From Terebella lapidaria (taxonomy: Eukaryota > Annelida > Polychaeta > Terebellida > Terebellidae): a stretch of 64,000 bases of DNA. The stretch spans positions 16,151,809 through 16,215,808 of the forward strand of contig OX424559.1 in assembly GCA_949152475.1 (NCBI GenBank), given 5' to 3'. The translations under genes and the position numbers were made by a program. Positions 46,673-61,600 of this stretch are shown piece by piece. The notes beneath the pieces were generated by a model. The model saw nothing but the letters and a program-made list of their open reading frames with translations, was not told the origin of the DNA and did not search any database. Every line of letters begins with the position of its first letter. Position 1 is the first letter of the stretch.

Positions 46673-49600
46673 ATAAGTATCATAATAATTATAACGCAGC
46701 GAGGCGCGCGAAGCGCGCCGAACTGCGTCTAATGGTATTGCATGTCCGAGAAATTAACACGAAAGCAGCAGAAACTAAAGATAGTCCCGACTCCCAACTA
46801 TGATCACAATTTTCATCTCTGCGAGTTTTGACCGGAAGTTTTTTTAGACAGGAAACCCCTAGCGATCTGGGAGCAAATTTCACCGCTCAGTGATTTTTTT
46901 TTTCGCGATGAAGCACCGTTTCGCAATATGGTTTCACGAGCGTTCCTCAATCGGTTATTGCAATTTTTATTCGAGTATATAACATGAACACGGCAGCTAG
47001 ATGACATTTATCAGTCTTTTTTGTGTCGTGGACAAACAACGAGACTGGATCTGCGAGACATCACAACGCGACTCCATGACAACGGCCGCCCGGTACCGTA
47101 ATTTCACGCAAGCAGGATACTCTAGAAAAAAAGTAGATTTCTGTATAGCGTCTAGGGTTTAATCCCGGGAATGGAATTCCCTCGAATTCCCGGGAATTAC
47201 TAAGATATCAGAGTTCCCGTTTCCCGGGAATAAGGTGGCCAGGAACCGGGAATATATCGCCCCCTCCCCCAAGAAAAAACTACATATTAACAGAAGAAAA
47301 CAACGGTATCTTACGTTCCTGTACTTTTCCTACAACACTCTGTGGTATAGCAGGACAATGTATTGCCAAAATAAGTTAATAATAAAGAATAATGAGTACT
47401 TACTAACCGTACTGTATGCTTCCATTTGCCGTTGTCATGGAAAGTCAGTGACATTTTTGTCTAGCACATGCAAAAAGACATTTTTTTTTTCAAAATCTAA
47501 AACAAGACCTAATGCAACAGTGGGACCACCCAGCGATTTGTCCCTTCACAATATTTTTGTCCATAATCCATATTGAATATGAGCAAAGACGGGGGAGGGT
47601 TGTGAACTTGTGAGCCCTCTCCTGTCACATCATATACCTCCAACGTAGATTAGGATTCTGAACTTTGATTTCACCCATGTTTACATTTGCATGCTTTAAA
47701 AATTGCTGTGGGCATGGTTGCATATTGATTTATAAGGAAAACTCGTTGACAGATACTAGTAGCGTCAGGAGTGATAACTAACGAACCAATTCATGTGTGC
47801 TATTGTTTTGAAGCTGCGAGTTTATTCCCGGTTCCATTCCCGGGTACCCGGTTCTGAGTATTTTTCATTCCCGGTTCCCGGTTCCAGGAATATATTAAAC
47901 CCTAATAGCGTCACGCGAACATGCATACATGAATCAGTATGCCTACTACTGTATACGAGTATATGATAGTGAGTTATGCCGTATTCGAGCGTATATATAT
48001 ATATATATATTCTAGAACTTTGGCGCCTTCTGTTCCAAAACGCAAAGGGCTTTTGAATGCCTGATGCTGGATGGTGAATAGTTCAAATTATGCAATTTTC
48101 GCTCAAATTAATGCTTGAAAGCACAGAAAAAAATACTCTTTTTTGCCCAACATTATTTTCTTCCAAATATTGAACTGGTACAATGACATATCTCTGCTTA
48201 TTAATGAATTCACTTGTTGAACATTTATATAAGAACATATATATATAATTTCTTCCTTACCACGGCTATAGGTATTTTCCACATGTTAACAGATTTAGTT
48301 GAATGCATCAGATAGTTTTTGATATCCACAAAAGACTGGAGCCTGGCATACACTTGGCGATACACGCAATTATTCTAGTATAGGGAAGAAAATTAAACAC
48401 CCATTACTTTATAAGTAATTCCATTCATGCCGAGTTGTACAGTGAACATGCTGGACAAAATATAACCTTCCCATGTCAAATAGGCTTATTTTTTCGTTTA
48501 TATTATTTTGTTCAGTATAGGTTATTGTACACGAAACCGTGTTCTTCGCTGATCGAATAAAAAAGACTTCGGTCAGTATTTCACTCAATTTTATTTTCAC
48601 AATAGGAAGCCAGACCGATAACATGGATAACAACATAAAGATATGCGCTGTCAAAATTACACTGACATAATTGTGTGTCTCTACACATTCAGTCAACCAC
48701 TCTGATATATTGACGACTGATGAATATATCAGAGTGAAATTATTCTGTTTGATACATGCAATATGTAATAGTCACAAATAATAATGACGATAAAATTTGT
48801 CCATTGTATACATGATATCAATGAAATGATAATATGCTACAACAACGATTTTACAGATTCAATGTTATGCAGAGGTATGTTCAGTGTGACCCACACTTTC
48901 ACACCTTCAAATTGAATAGTCATCAAGTAGGCATTGTTTCCACAATATTGTGCAGTAAAATCACTGTTTGATGTAATCCGCAGCACTGCCATCGCTCATA
49001 ATTTCGTTCGTTCTTAATTTTCCTGTGTGTGTATGTGGTGCTTGACACTACATAGGCATATTGTTGGCTCGAATAGATCTATTGTCTTGATCTGATTTCT
49101 TGAATTGGCAGGTCATCAGATGAATTTCCCAGGCAATTTTGATCTCAGTTATTCCTTTATAGTTGGTGGTTGCACTAGTTGGGTATAAATATCACAATTG
49201 GTTATGAAAGAAAGTTTTTTGTTGGAAAGTTTATTCACAACACAACAAGTATGGGGTTGTCTGTATCTGCCTTTATCACTTTGTGTTATTGATATATTCT
49301 TATCGTTGATTATCACAGTTCACAAAAGTTAGTTTCCTATCAAAACGGTTATGAAAAATGTTTTTTTTTTCTTAAATCAACTGAATAACTTCATTATGTG
49401 ATACAGCTGTAATTACCGTTTTAAGTGTATTTCGCTCATAAAATTCTAGTCACATAATATCCTTTGAATCTCATGCAGTTAGTCTTGGGCAATTATGTAT
49501 TCCCAGGTAGTTTCTTATAGTAAGTTGTCAGGTTCAGAAATAACAGGGGTCATGATGAAATGTCTGCATTTATGATTTTGTGTTACTCATAAACTCAATC

Positions 49601-52600
49601 ATTATATTGATTATCTAGAGGGACAAATATCGCCCATACTGGGTCACCTTTCATACCTATCAAACATCATGTCAGAAGTCTTGAGTAATTTGACTCCCAT
49701 TTAATCTCCTATAGTAACTGTTGTATCTTGAGGTCACATCTATTTTCCCGTTCGTTCTCTCCGCGTCTTAACTGAGGTTACAGTGCTGCTGAATCAGTGA
49801 GTTGATTATCTGCATGCGAGCCATGTGTCCTAAATTCGTCAACATTTTGGGATGTTCAAAGCATTTAGCACACCTTCATATTAATATGTTATTATGCAGA
49901 CCATAGGGACGCGGCGAGTGGAAAAGAAGCCCTCTGAATATGTAGATACAATAACAACAATTGGTTATGATGAAAGGTTTTTTTTAGTTTTATTGTTACA
50001 CACATAGATCTAGGCCCACTGACTGTCCATGAGCCTGATTCAGACAGTTGTATTATTCAACCGCTTGCAAGTACATTATATTAGTCAATATTCTTTGGCA
50101 ATCTTCTAGGCCTAGATCTATCAGCATCATTGCAGTGTATTTATATTGTTTGATCCCGCCCCACTCTGCACCGGGGACAGTGAAAGTATTTATATCATAT
50201 GCATACAATAATACACCGGCACACATATGCCCATTAACATGATAATAATTAATGCGACTATAATCTGATAATACGTGTTTAGAGGAATATAATTTATACA
50301 AGAAATCTGCATTTCCACTCGCTGCGTCTCTATGCTCTGCATAAAAACATATTAAGCTAACTCTGTAGAAATTTTAATGTGGTGGATGGAAGCGAGTGAG
50401 TTCCTCAAATATCGCCCATGTAAACACCTCGCATAAATCCCCCAATACCATTCGGAAATGTTTCTAGGTCAGGTCAATTGGTATAAACAAAACGTTCGTA
50501 CACACCATGCTCAAACGTGAGTGACTCGGTGAACTCGAAGTAAACACAGTATTTACATGATTTAGTATTGTACAGGCAAAATCGAGTAATGTGTTGGTGA
50601 GACTGAGAGTGACTCGACAATGCCATGGTAGTGTGACAGCATGGTTTGGGCTTTGGCTAGTGGTCCCACGATTATAGCCCTGAAAACAAGCCAAGGCAAT
50701 GGTTTTCAGGGCTGCTTTTGCCTTGTTTCCAGGGCTACCACGATTAGAGAAAACTGTAATCAATTAATCGTTGCCTTTTAACTGAACCATAACCGATTCA
50801 ACGTTACTGATGCCAATATTTTTTTAAAGTCAGATACTGACTGATTAATGAAGTCTAAACTGACAGGTTGACCAGCTACTATTGATTAACACCGAAGATG
50901 AGTTTGAGGCATCGTGTTCTGCACAAGTCAAGTCAAGACACACCATATTAGTATACACTTTCAGCTTGATTTTGCGGCCTGACAGGATATAAAATGAAAA
51001 TATAATGAATTATTTTGCTGGATAAATTTACGTTCAAGTAATCGATTACAGATTTTGTAAACGATTAATAGCATTAACCTAACCGCACACGATTAATCGT
51101 CTACTCGTGGGACCACTAGCTTTGGCTATGTTTATACCATTTGACCCTAACCCAATTCCACTGCCCTGACATTTCCGAACTCTCGTATATTCACGCTAAC
51201 CATGAAGATAATTATGATGTAATCAGATATAATTTTACTTGTATAATATACTTGCAGTAGATCTATATTTTTTTTCTTAGCGTAAAGTTATTTTAGCTAG
51301 ATCTAGTCTAGGTCTATCTCGCTATCCACTGTGCTGTACTGTAGTGACAATAGACCTCTAGTCTAGAGTATAGATCTGCTGCAATCTGCTAGCGTTGCAA
51401 TTGGAGTAGAACCTAGATCTAGAGGCTAGCAGAATTTTGGACGCTGCTCTATCTCGGCCGCTTGTCTGCCAACACTATAAGTGGTATTGATTGCTATGAA
51501 CATGGTATAGAAGACTAGAAGTTGATTTTATCTTGAGTGTGTTTCATTGCAAGTGCACAGATAAAATTTAGTCTAGATCCAGCAGCGACGAGGAGCATCT
51601 GTGAGCTTGCTGTCATTCACCTTGCTAATGTGCAAACTTAGTAGTCAATTTCAAATTTTGTTCACATTCTTCAGGACACAATGATGAGAAGAGAATCTAC
51701 TAATATTTCTAATTATTGAAGATTGTTAGTCAAATTGATTAAAAACAATATTTTGGAGTTGAGTGCATATAATGACAAATTGATTAAAAACAATATTTTG
51801 GAGTTGAGTGCATATAATGAATGTGACAATGTTCAGGTTGTGAGAAGAAATTTACCTTGTATAAAATGTTCATTATGAAACAGACTGCTGGTTCTTTCCT
51901 ATTTAATATTTTCAGACATTACTTTTAGTTAGTATTACCCCGTTGTTACTGATGGCAACATTCACATTTGAACTAAAGTGTCCAATAGGATCACCTATTG
52001 CTTCAAATATTCTCAGTTGTGGAAATGTGGTCAAGAAACTTTCATCATAGATAGGAGCACTATTCAGTCACAAGTGTATATTTGAAAATCTCGCGAAGAA
52101 AAGAACATTCATATCGTGATCAGGTACATTGTAGCATAGAGTGTAGAACATAGAGGTTTCACTCCACTGGTACCATTTTGTATTCTGAACTGGTGGCACT
52201 CCTGGCGGATGGTGTAGGTTTATGAATGATTCTGTTTACTACTATCATAATTATGACATGAAGATATATGAATGAGAGAGTATAATAACAAAACGAATGT
52301 AAGACCTAACCCACAAGGCCACAAAAGTCTCTGTAGACAACAAACTACAATGTACAACACTGCATCCAGCAGCCAGGATTATAGGGCTCCATGAGAGAAA
52401 ATGGTAGACAATGAAAATTTGCAGAGTGAAACCTCTCTGTTCTACACTCCAATTGTACCGGGTTATTTTAATATAGTCAACTGCAAATTGAGGTTGAGGA
52501 ATATTTGTTTTGTTGAGTAAAACCAAATCAAGGATTGATGATGGGTGGGCCTTGTCTGGATCTGGGTCACAAATTCAGTGGTCAGGAATTAAGAGTGCAA

Positions 52601-55600
52601 AAACCTTGACATTACTCAAGTCATTGTTGTTCTGATTTAGATGTGCTGTGTGGGTGCAAAACACCAGGAGGCTTGACATCAAGGGCAAGGCTGCCGACAA
52701 GCTCTACAAGAGCCACGAGCTCTGCGCCAACCACTTCGAGGAGTCCCAATTTATGAATGCTGCTGTAAGTACCTTCCAGAAATACATGGTTTGAATTGAT
52801 CAATTATTTCAAACACACAAACATATATAAGTTTTGCCATTGTTGCTACATTAATGTTCTATGTAACATGGACTCTGCCCTGAATATGTAGCATATACCA
52901 TTTAACAGTTCACTGCATAAATATCATAATGTATACCAACATCATAATGCACTTAATGATGTAATCATACAGTTGATATACAAAATCATAGTGGTTATGT
53001 AAAATCAAACACCATTGAATATGTCACTGTCTAAATATCATAATGCATCATTATGCACTTTATGATGTAATCATAACGTTGGTATTCAAAATCATAATAA
53101 CTCATATATTTCATTCCCGGCCCCTCAGGGCCGGGTATATGTGATTGTCGTTGACCTCACCCCATGTATTTCCTGTCTTCCGACTTCACCAGACGACTCT
53201 CTTACATTCAGCATACACTGGTGTTGGTTTCGCGAATTTGAAATAGAAGCCGATATATTCTGTTAAGCTGATACAAAAGCATTGCTAATAATAATTCTTC
53301 AAACAACAATCATCATATGGCAATGGAAACTGGTGTTTTAAATTAGATCGCATGTCGAATGCGCAAGTGCAATTACCGATTCTCCTGCCAGTTATTTTAG
53401 AACTCGCGAAGTATGACCGCTCCAATTGTGTGGTTATAATTACTGTAATTACTTATATTACTACGCCAAGAAGTAACCACTAGAAATATGTTGTATTACA
53501 GCGGTTTACAAGGACGAATTACTTTTAACCATTTTAGACAATAGTTTTAGATACTCATTCCGAATTATTTCGACTGTGTTGAGCTAATATTAAGCTATTT
53601 CTCTCGAGACGACCAGGGACTAATTGTCGCAGCGCATGTGCATGTGTATGAGGTCTATGAATCTAGGCAGAGTGTAGGCAGAGTAGGCCCCTTAAATTCC
53701 GATCCGCCAGAGAGTGTACACTCTGGCTTCAATGGCTTTAGTCAAGTAGGAAAGGGGGGTCCCCGTGCACCCAAAACATATATTTTTCTGACCTATTTTT
53801 TCGTAATCCCAAAGATGTATGTTGTATGAAAATAGATGTTCCCAAAGTAAATTATTGTCCCATGGGGTCCATATGGCGGCCATTTTGGCGGCCATGTTGG
53901 ATTTTTGAAGAATTCCACTGAAAGTCGATAATTCATGTGTCTATGGATCTAATAATCATACACAGTCATGTAACACCATTTTTTGGGGTAGTTTTTCATG
54001 CGTATTATGATGGGAGGGTATTCATGTCGATTTGTGCAATTTGGATGAAAGTATAAAACAAACATTATAAATAATTTATGAAAAAAAATAAATTTTCACG
54101 TGATATATATTCATACACAGATGACACGCAAATGTTTTTAACACAAAAAATTAATGAATTCAAACTGTATTTAATAGTTATTTTGAAAAATAGTTTTTTC
54201 CTTGTTATAATAATGGTGAAGTCACTATATTACGTTATTTTCGACCATTTTGGTGGCCATCTTGGATTTTTGATGATTTTCACTGAAAGTTAATAATCCA
54301 TGTAACTTCAAATCTATCCATCATACACAATCATGTAACCCCATTTTTCGGGGTAGCTTTTTACGCAAAATATGATGAGAGGGTACTCATGTTGATCAGA
54401 ACAAGTTGGATAAGAATAAAATAAAATGTAACAAATAATTTATGCACTCACGTATTTATTTCATGCACATATCTCAAACACCGCAAAATCTGAAATGAAC
54501 AAAATATGCGATGTTGTATGTAATAGGTACTATGCTGAAAGTCGAGATAACAGGCATATATAACATGTGATGATACTTTGTCACATATGTTGCAAGATAT
54601 ATAATGTCAGCTGTAGTACATATAGCACAATCTATAATCCATAATTTTTTCAGACATTCAGGTCGGTATGTCGGGATCTACCCATCATTCACATATATTT
54701 GCAAACATACATCAACACAATTTCCTATAGAATTATGAACATTCCCTGTTGGAATTAATTAGTCATCATCAATAAGCAGTTCATCATAATCAAGATCCAT
54801 TTCGTCTTCCCGTCTGTCACATGCAACAGGTCAACTAGTGATGGAGGAAGGACGGGGCCGTTCGACCATACAGGTTCCAGGGTGCCTCGTGGTGTTTTTT
54901 CCCATCCTTGACCGGGATCAATGGGTTTGGGTGAGGACACTTTTGCCTTGTCTGCTCGCTCGTAGTGGGTCAAGCGATGATTGACGCGGTTGATGTGTGG
55001 AATGAGATTGTCCCTGCAAGGTGGGAGACGGGCAAGATCCACCTTGGACCTAGTAGTCAGTTGTTCGTTGTCTCCAACCATATGTGCAGGCATCAACGAG
55101 CGTACAATGTTGACAGACTTCTCCCGTGGTTTGCCATACATCAAGCAAACGAACGCCTCATATCGTCAACCAGTTCTGGTGGTACAGACCAGTCATCACA
55201 GAGCTTTCTGCATGTATGGAAAGAGATTTTTATCCAATATAATTTGGTAGTATACAATTATTGTCGTGCACTCGTGAACACACATTGATAGTTGTAATAT
55301 GCTGCAGAAACAAAACAAAAAACAATCTCACCTGAAAGCAGTTTGGTACTTTGGATGACTCTGTAGCTTCTTGAGGGGCCCTGCTTAACCCTTTCCCTTG
55401 AAAGCACTCGTTACATCATCCCCAGTGAAAACATACAGACCAAGCAGAGCAGTGTGTGGCGATTTTGCCCAAAGATTGCGATAGGAATTTCAGCCATTAT
55501 CGTACACCATACCTCACCGAAGCATGTGCTTAGTGAACACTTTTTCCCGGTCCCAAATGAATGCCTATTTTTTAACATTGAGGAGCTCTTCCGATTCGTG

Positions 55601-58600
55601 AACACCTCTATACAATGAACAACTCCATACTGTGAACACCGTTTCATGGTCCCAAATATCAATTTGCAATACAAATGACCCTCTACTTAGTGAACATAGG
55701 CAAATACACTGTAATCACACAGGGCAGAGAAATCCGTCTTCTGGGCAACAACAAGGTAAATAACACGTCTCACACAATGTTGTGCCTAGTTGCCTCTTGG
55801 CCTGGCTCCACTGACTGGTGTCTCACACACTGCTATGCCTGATTGCACCTTACCCAGATTCTGCCTAACTGGTGTTTCCACAGCCTAGATCATAAAATAG
55901 GAAGCCACAAGTATTTACTGCAAGGTAGGGTGACCTTATCTGCTCAAGCAGGTTATCATCAGTTGATATAGCATTGTTTTATGGGGCCTGCCCAGTGCCC
56001 AGTGTGATGTTTATGTCTATGACATGCAGTACTTGAGCAGATTTCTAGGTTTCTAATGTGTTGCTTAAGAGGGTATATATACCAGATGTATTTCAGACTT
56101 CGTCAATGTTTCTTTCTCAGAAATCAAAACTGTTATAAATTCAGTAGCCATGACCTCACTCGCCTCACTCGCCAGTCACTAGTAACACGTGACAATGAAT
56201 CTGTGATACAAGATTACATGTTCGATGTTTTTTTTATATTGATGGTACTTTTTCCGATTAGTGAACACCTCCATATAGTGAACATTTTTGCTGAGTCCCA
56301 AAGGTGTTCACTAATCAGAGGTTTGACTGTACTTGTCTTTCGACCCAAGCTGATAGGAATGGGCGATAGCCTCTGCGACAGAAATACTGGCACTGTAGAC
56401 AAGAGTATACATGACACATCCCTTGTCACCAGGGTTGTCTTTGGCAATGTTATCTTTGATGGCATGTTTCTCGATTCTTGCTTTGAGTTTTTCGCTTCGA
56501 AAATCTGGATTCGGAAACCCATGTTTTGTTCTTTTCAATAATTGTGACCTGAACGCCTATGTGTATGCAGTGGCTCGTTCTCCACCAGTCTGAGGTTTTG
56601 CAGCCGAGGCTTCTCGTTTTGAGTGATTTAGGTACTTCAAGTTGAATGAGCACTGCTGCGACATGACATCTATCCTGGACTTTACAAATTAGGAATTAAT
56701 TGTGCACATATAGGAAATCATATATGCTGAATATTATCATGACCTACTTGACCTTAGACCTCATTTTTATGGTCAAAGCACAAAACGGGTAATATATTGC
56801 TTATTATCGACTTTACAGATTAGGAATCATTTGTGCACATATAGCAAATGATATATGCCATATATTCTCATGACTTTGAACTTGACCTTTGACCTTATTT
56901 TCAAGGTCAGAGCACAAAATGACTAATATATCGCTTCATGTCAACTCAACAGGTTAGGAATCAACTGTGGACAAACAATGATATATGCCGAATATTGTCA
57001 TGAGTTTGAATTTGACCTTTGACCTCATTGTCAAGGTCACAGAACAAAATGGTTATTATCACGCTTATTATCGACTTCACAGCTTGGGAATAATTGCGAA
57101 CATAAGAAAATGATATATGCTGAATATTGTCATGATCTTGAACTTGACCTTGAACTTATTTTCGAAGTCAGAGCACAGAATGACTAATATCTTGCTGATT
57201 ATTGACTCTACAGTTTGTGATTCGATTGTGTACATATGGGAATTGATATAAGCTGAATATTCTCAAAATCTTGACCTTTGACATTAATGTAACGTTTGAC
57301 GCCCGCGGCGCACAGGGCGCACGCAGCGGGCGTCGTAATTACTAGAACTACAACCAGGTAACAGTCCGTCCAGACGAGTCCGGCCATCATACATCACATC
57401 ATAACACATCATCATCACCATCAACATCACCATCATACAACACATACATTAGTTATGGTAATGTAGCCGTGTGCGGAGCCTGAGATCCCATGGGACCGGC
57501 ACCACAGAACTCGCGCACGTGGGCATGTTGCTGGTCGGCCTCGCTGACGGCACTGCCGCAGGGATAGAACCCTGGACAGCCCGACAGTCTGCCAGAGCCT
57601 GTGTCGCACCACCCCAGGGCGAGAGACCGATGATCACAGGGACGAGCCCCGAATCATCAAGGTCCCCCTCCTGGGTCCCCTATTGGAAGTCGTCCCTGAG
57701 GCCTTACAGCCCTAGCAGAAAAGGGACAAGGAGCTCATGGTCAAGCTCACCTGTCATCTTCTCGCTCTGTTAGCTCAGACAACTCCAAACACACAAAGCG
57801 CGGCTCGAGCAGTGGCACACAGGGTGAACCTGGTATTGAGGATGATGAAGACGGTGAAGCGGTATATGAAGGCATAATTGACACGTCTGTGGGACAGTTT
57901 ATATTTGTCCAATAGGTTGTTGCGGTGTTCATATCAGCCTCATACCAGGTTCTCCCCGTGTGCCACTGCTTGTATTCACAAGACGAAAGTTTATGGGCAT
58001 ACTCGGACTATTTGCCATGTGAGTACAAAGCAGTGTCACATGAACACGTCCATATACTACCAGAGCAGTTTGTGGAGTGCGAGCTGTTGCTCGCCATTCA
58101 GTCTGTCCTTCGGAATTCTACATAGATTCCGAATAGTCGCGAAGGTTTTGGGGTGGTCTCCGGCGGCCCCAAGCAGCACCGCACATCGGTCGCACGATTT
58201 CATTAATATCCATCAAGAGGGAGTACCATACCTCGAATTATATAATAAAACAATCATTGGATTTTACTGTCGGCCATTATGTTGTTTTCCAGATCCCAGA
58301 AATGTCAAAATGACATCAGATTCGCCTCGGTCATTATGATATTTGTGGGGTCTGTAAAACAACATAATGACCTCAGTTAAAATTCAATAACTTAGTCTGT
58401 TAAATGTAAGTATCAATCTATTACCACCAATACAGCCAAATTTTGATGATTCCAATAACAAACGTGAAATACATTTTGCAATAGAAACAAAACCCGACCA
58501 AGCAGTTTATCAGAAGACACACTGGCGTCATCAGGGGCAGACAGTGTGGTAAGTGTAGTTGTTTCTACTGTACACCTGATGGAATTAGTATACAACTGCC

Positions 58601-61600
58601 CAACAACCTATGAAAATACTTTAGAAATCGGAAACAAACCACATGGAATAGATATATGACAAGTACATAAGTACCTAATCACAAGCCAAAAGGCTACTGA
58701 GTTGATAATGCATGTCAAGCGGACTTGCAATCAGTTTGAGTTCGTGATAATCGTGTTTGTTGACCATGAAAACATATGGTTATTTGTCTTTACCATCAGT
58801 ATCTACATGTACCCAGTATTTATAAAGATATAGCACAAAATGTGATTTTCGGTAATGGCGGCTAAACGTATTGTTTGGACACATATATCACACTCTTTTC
58901 ACACAGTAGTACCATATTGTGTATGTCTCAAATCTACGTATTAGAACAATATCGATAGTAAATATGCAGCAAGATAACATTTAAATACAGTTCATTATGT
59001 TGGATGCAAATTTATTCTCATGTACATGTACCATGTAACTTAAAAATTAACTTGGGTGGCCGCCATCTTGGATTTTGAACACCAAAACCAAAAATAAAAT
59101 ATAGATACATCGATTTTCCCCTTGTTTAATATACCTCAAGACAGAGTATGTACAATGGGCTCTGGAATAGTACTATTTACACCTGTGCATGTCAAATACT
59201 TCTTGAGATACAGAGCGAAATGTGAAATTTTTCAGCTGACCAAATTTCTAGGTGGCTACCATGGAAACGGGCTATTTACTATGGGTCAGCAACACAATTT
59301 TTTTTCTACAACCATATTTTTCTGGTAGCTGAAACCCATACTCATCTTTTAAGATTGGTCCCTGCTTGTTCTACTCTGGTTGGGGTTACTCCTATTTTTA
59401 AGCCTCTTTTGAGAAAATGACGCTGCTCTATACCTCATACCTATTCCTTCATACTATGAGTAAACTCTTAGAACACTTCAAGATAGAGCTTAAATATTGG
59501 TAGTGTCAAATGGGAAATCATATAAATCAGTTTCAATGCTGATCGTAAATTCAACCTCCAATGACCTTGAAAGGTCAATACAGCAATTTTGATGAAAAAA
59601 GTTGTTTTAAAGTGATATTGGCAGCAAGTTATGGATTTTTCCATATCTTTCTGATCGAACGAAGAAAACATAACAGTTATTTATCTGCACTTGTATGCCC
59701 AAACAGACGCCCCTTTCTAATAGATTTCGTTGTGAGTTTCTGGTGGAGATATTTTGAGTTTGTTTACATTACCGCCATTCTCGGTGCTTTGTATACCGTG
59801 ACGCAGTGCGATTCCAGCTTACTCGTGTATGTTCGAGCCAATCGAGCATGAACTAGGTTAAGTCAGAGGTAACTCTGAGTGGCGCACAGAACAAAAAAAG
59901 CGGCTGCTAGTACTGTCAAATGCTTGATTTATCCATTTGATCAAGCAAAGTTCGTTTTGCAACCTATTATTCTGAGACCACAGGCATATATGTAATTGAT
60001 TTGGAAAAAATAGTTTTCCTGCCAACATCACTTTAAAACTAAACATTTTTCCGGTAACCTTTCTAAGCCCTTGGGCTAATTTTTAATTTTATTTTTTATA
60101 TTTTTTCCAACTTGTTCTGATCAAAATAAGGACTCTCTCATGATATTCTGCGTAGAAAGCTACTCCCAAAAATGGGGTCATATGTCCGTGTATGATGGAT
60201 AGATCAAAAGTTACATGGATTATTAAGTTTCAGTGAAACTCAACAAAAATCCGAGATGGCCCCCAAAATGCCCGAAAATGACGTAATATAGTGACTTCGG
60301 CATTATTATAACAAGGAAAACACTATTTTCCATAATAACTATTAAATACAGTTTGAATTCATTATTTTTTTTGTGCTAAAAACATTTGCGTGTGATCTGT
60401 GTATGTATATATCGCGTGAAATTGTTTTATTTTTATAAATTTGCTATATAAATTTCTTATACTTGTTCTATATTTTCATCCAAGTGGCTCAAATCAACTT
60501 GATTACCCTCACATCATATTCCACATGAAAAGCTACCCTCGAAAATGGTGTTACAATACTGTGTATGATTATTAGATCCATAGATACATGAATTATCGAC
60601 TTTTAGTGGAATTCTTAAAAAATCCAACATGGCCGCCAAAATGGCGTCCATATGGACCCATGGGACAAAAATTCACTTTGGGAACATCTATTTTCATATA
60701 GCAGACACCTTTGGGATTAAAAAAAAATAGGTTAGAAAAATATATGTTTTGGGTGCACGGGGACCCCCTTTTCCTACTAGACTACTTGGCTCAGTCGGCT
60801 GCCCGCATATCCAACTCCTGATACCCTCCCTCCCCCCTGCCCAATTCTCACTGCATATCGCTCGAAACACGGCATCCCACAGGGAGGGGAATACACGGCC
60901 CTATACGTCTACATAGTCTACGGATATTTGTCCGGCATGACGCCCGGTAGGACTACTATATTCGTGGCAAGTTGAATGGGCAACGAGCGATTCCACGGTG
61001 GTCATACGTTGCGCGCTATTGTGCGGGCTTCGCTGTATTCTGTTAATTGTAATTGTACTACTGTACATGTTCCGGTACTCTGATTTTCTCTAACTCGTTT
61101 TTCACTGATATTATTGCGATGCTAAATGATATCATATTATAACTTAGCATATTCATCTGGGTATCATACGGCAAATTCTTGCATAATGTTAGATTTCTAA
61201 CTCGAGAATTGAAAAAGCTGGTAATCTACCCCAATGCCGTTAAGTTTCAGTCCCAATTTCGTATATATGCCAAGCTATGGGCCTAGTGTGCAGGAACTAT
61301 ACATTTGTTCATTGTAATAGGCCTGCACATATTCATCAAATCCTGCCACCTGTTTATGAATATTTAAAGGGAGTGGAAAGTGGTTTTGTTCATCATTCTT
61401 GATAGGCTGTTATGCCCTATCGATAATTTTCTTGCATATCTACGGGAAGGGGTTAGACCTGATTAGACTGTGGAAAGTCTTAAGAATATTATAAAGGCGT
61501 TTCGTGTGCCTATATATGTTTGGAGGATATTGGGGATGCCGCGTGTTAAACTGGAAGATAGGTTCTGGGGAGACTTATGGAACTGGAATTCAGTAGGATG

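Noticed and set aside
48409-48696. Possible membrane protein on the minus strand
   Set aside because: AT-rich intron, hydrophobic by composition, no splice context or homologue known to me.
57449-57773. Protein-coding gene in the GC-rich patch
   Set aside because: Frames on both strands without domains; a tRNA-like SINE explains the composition better.
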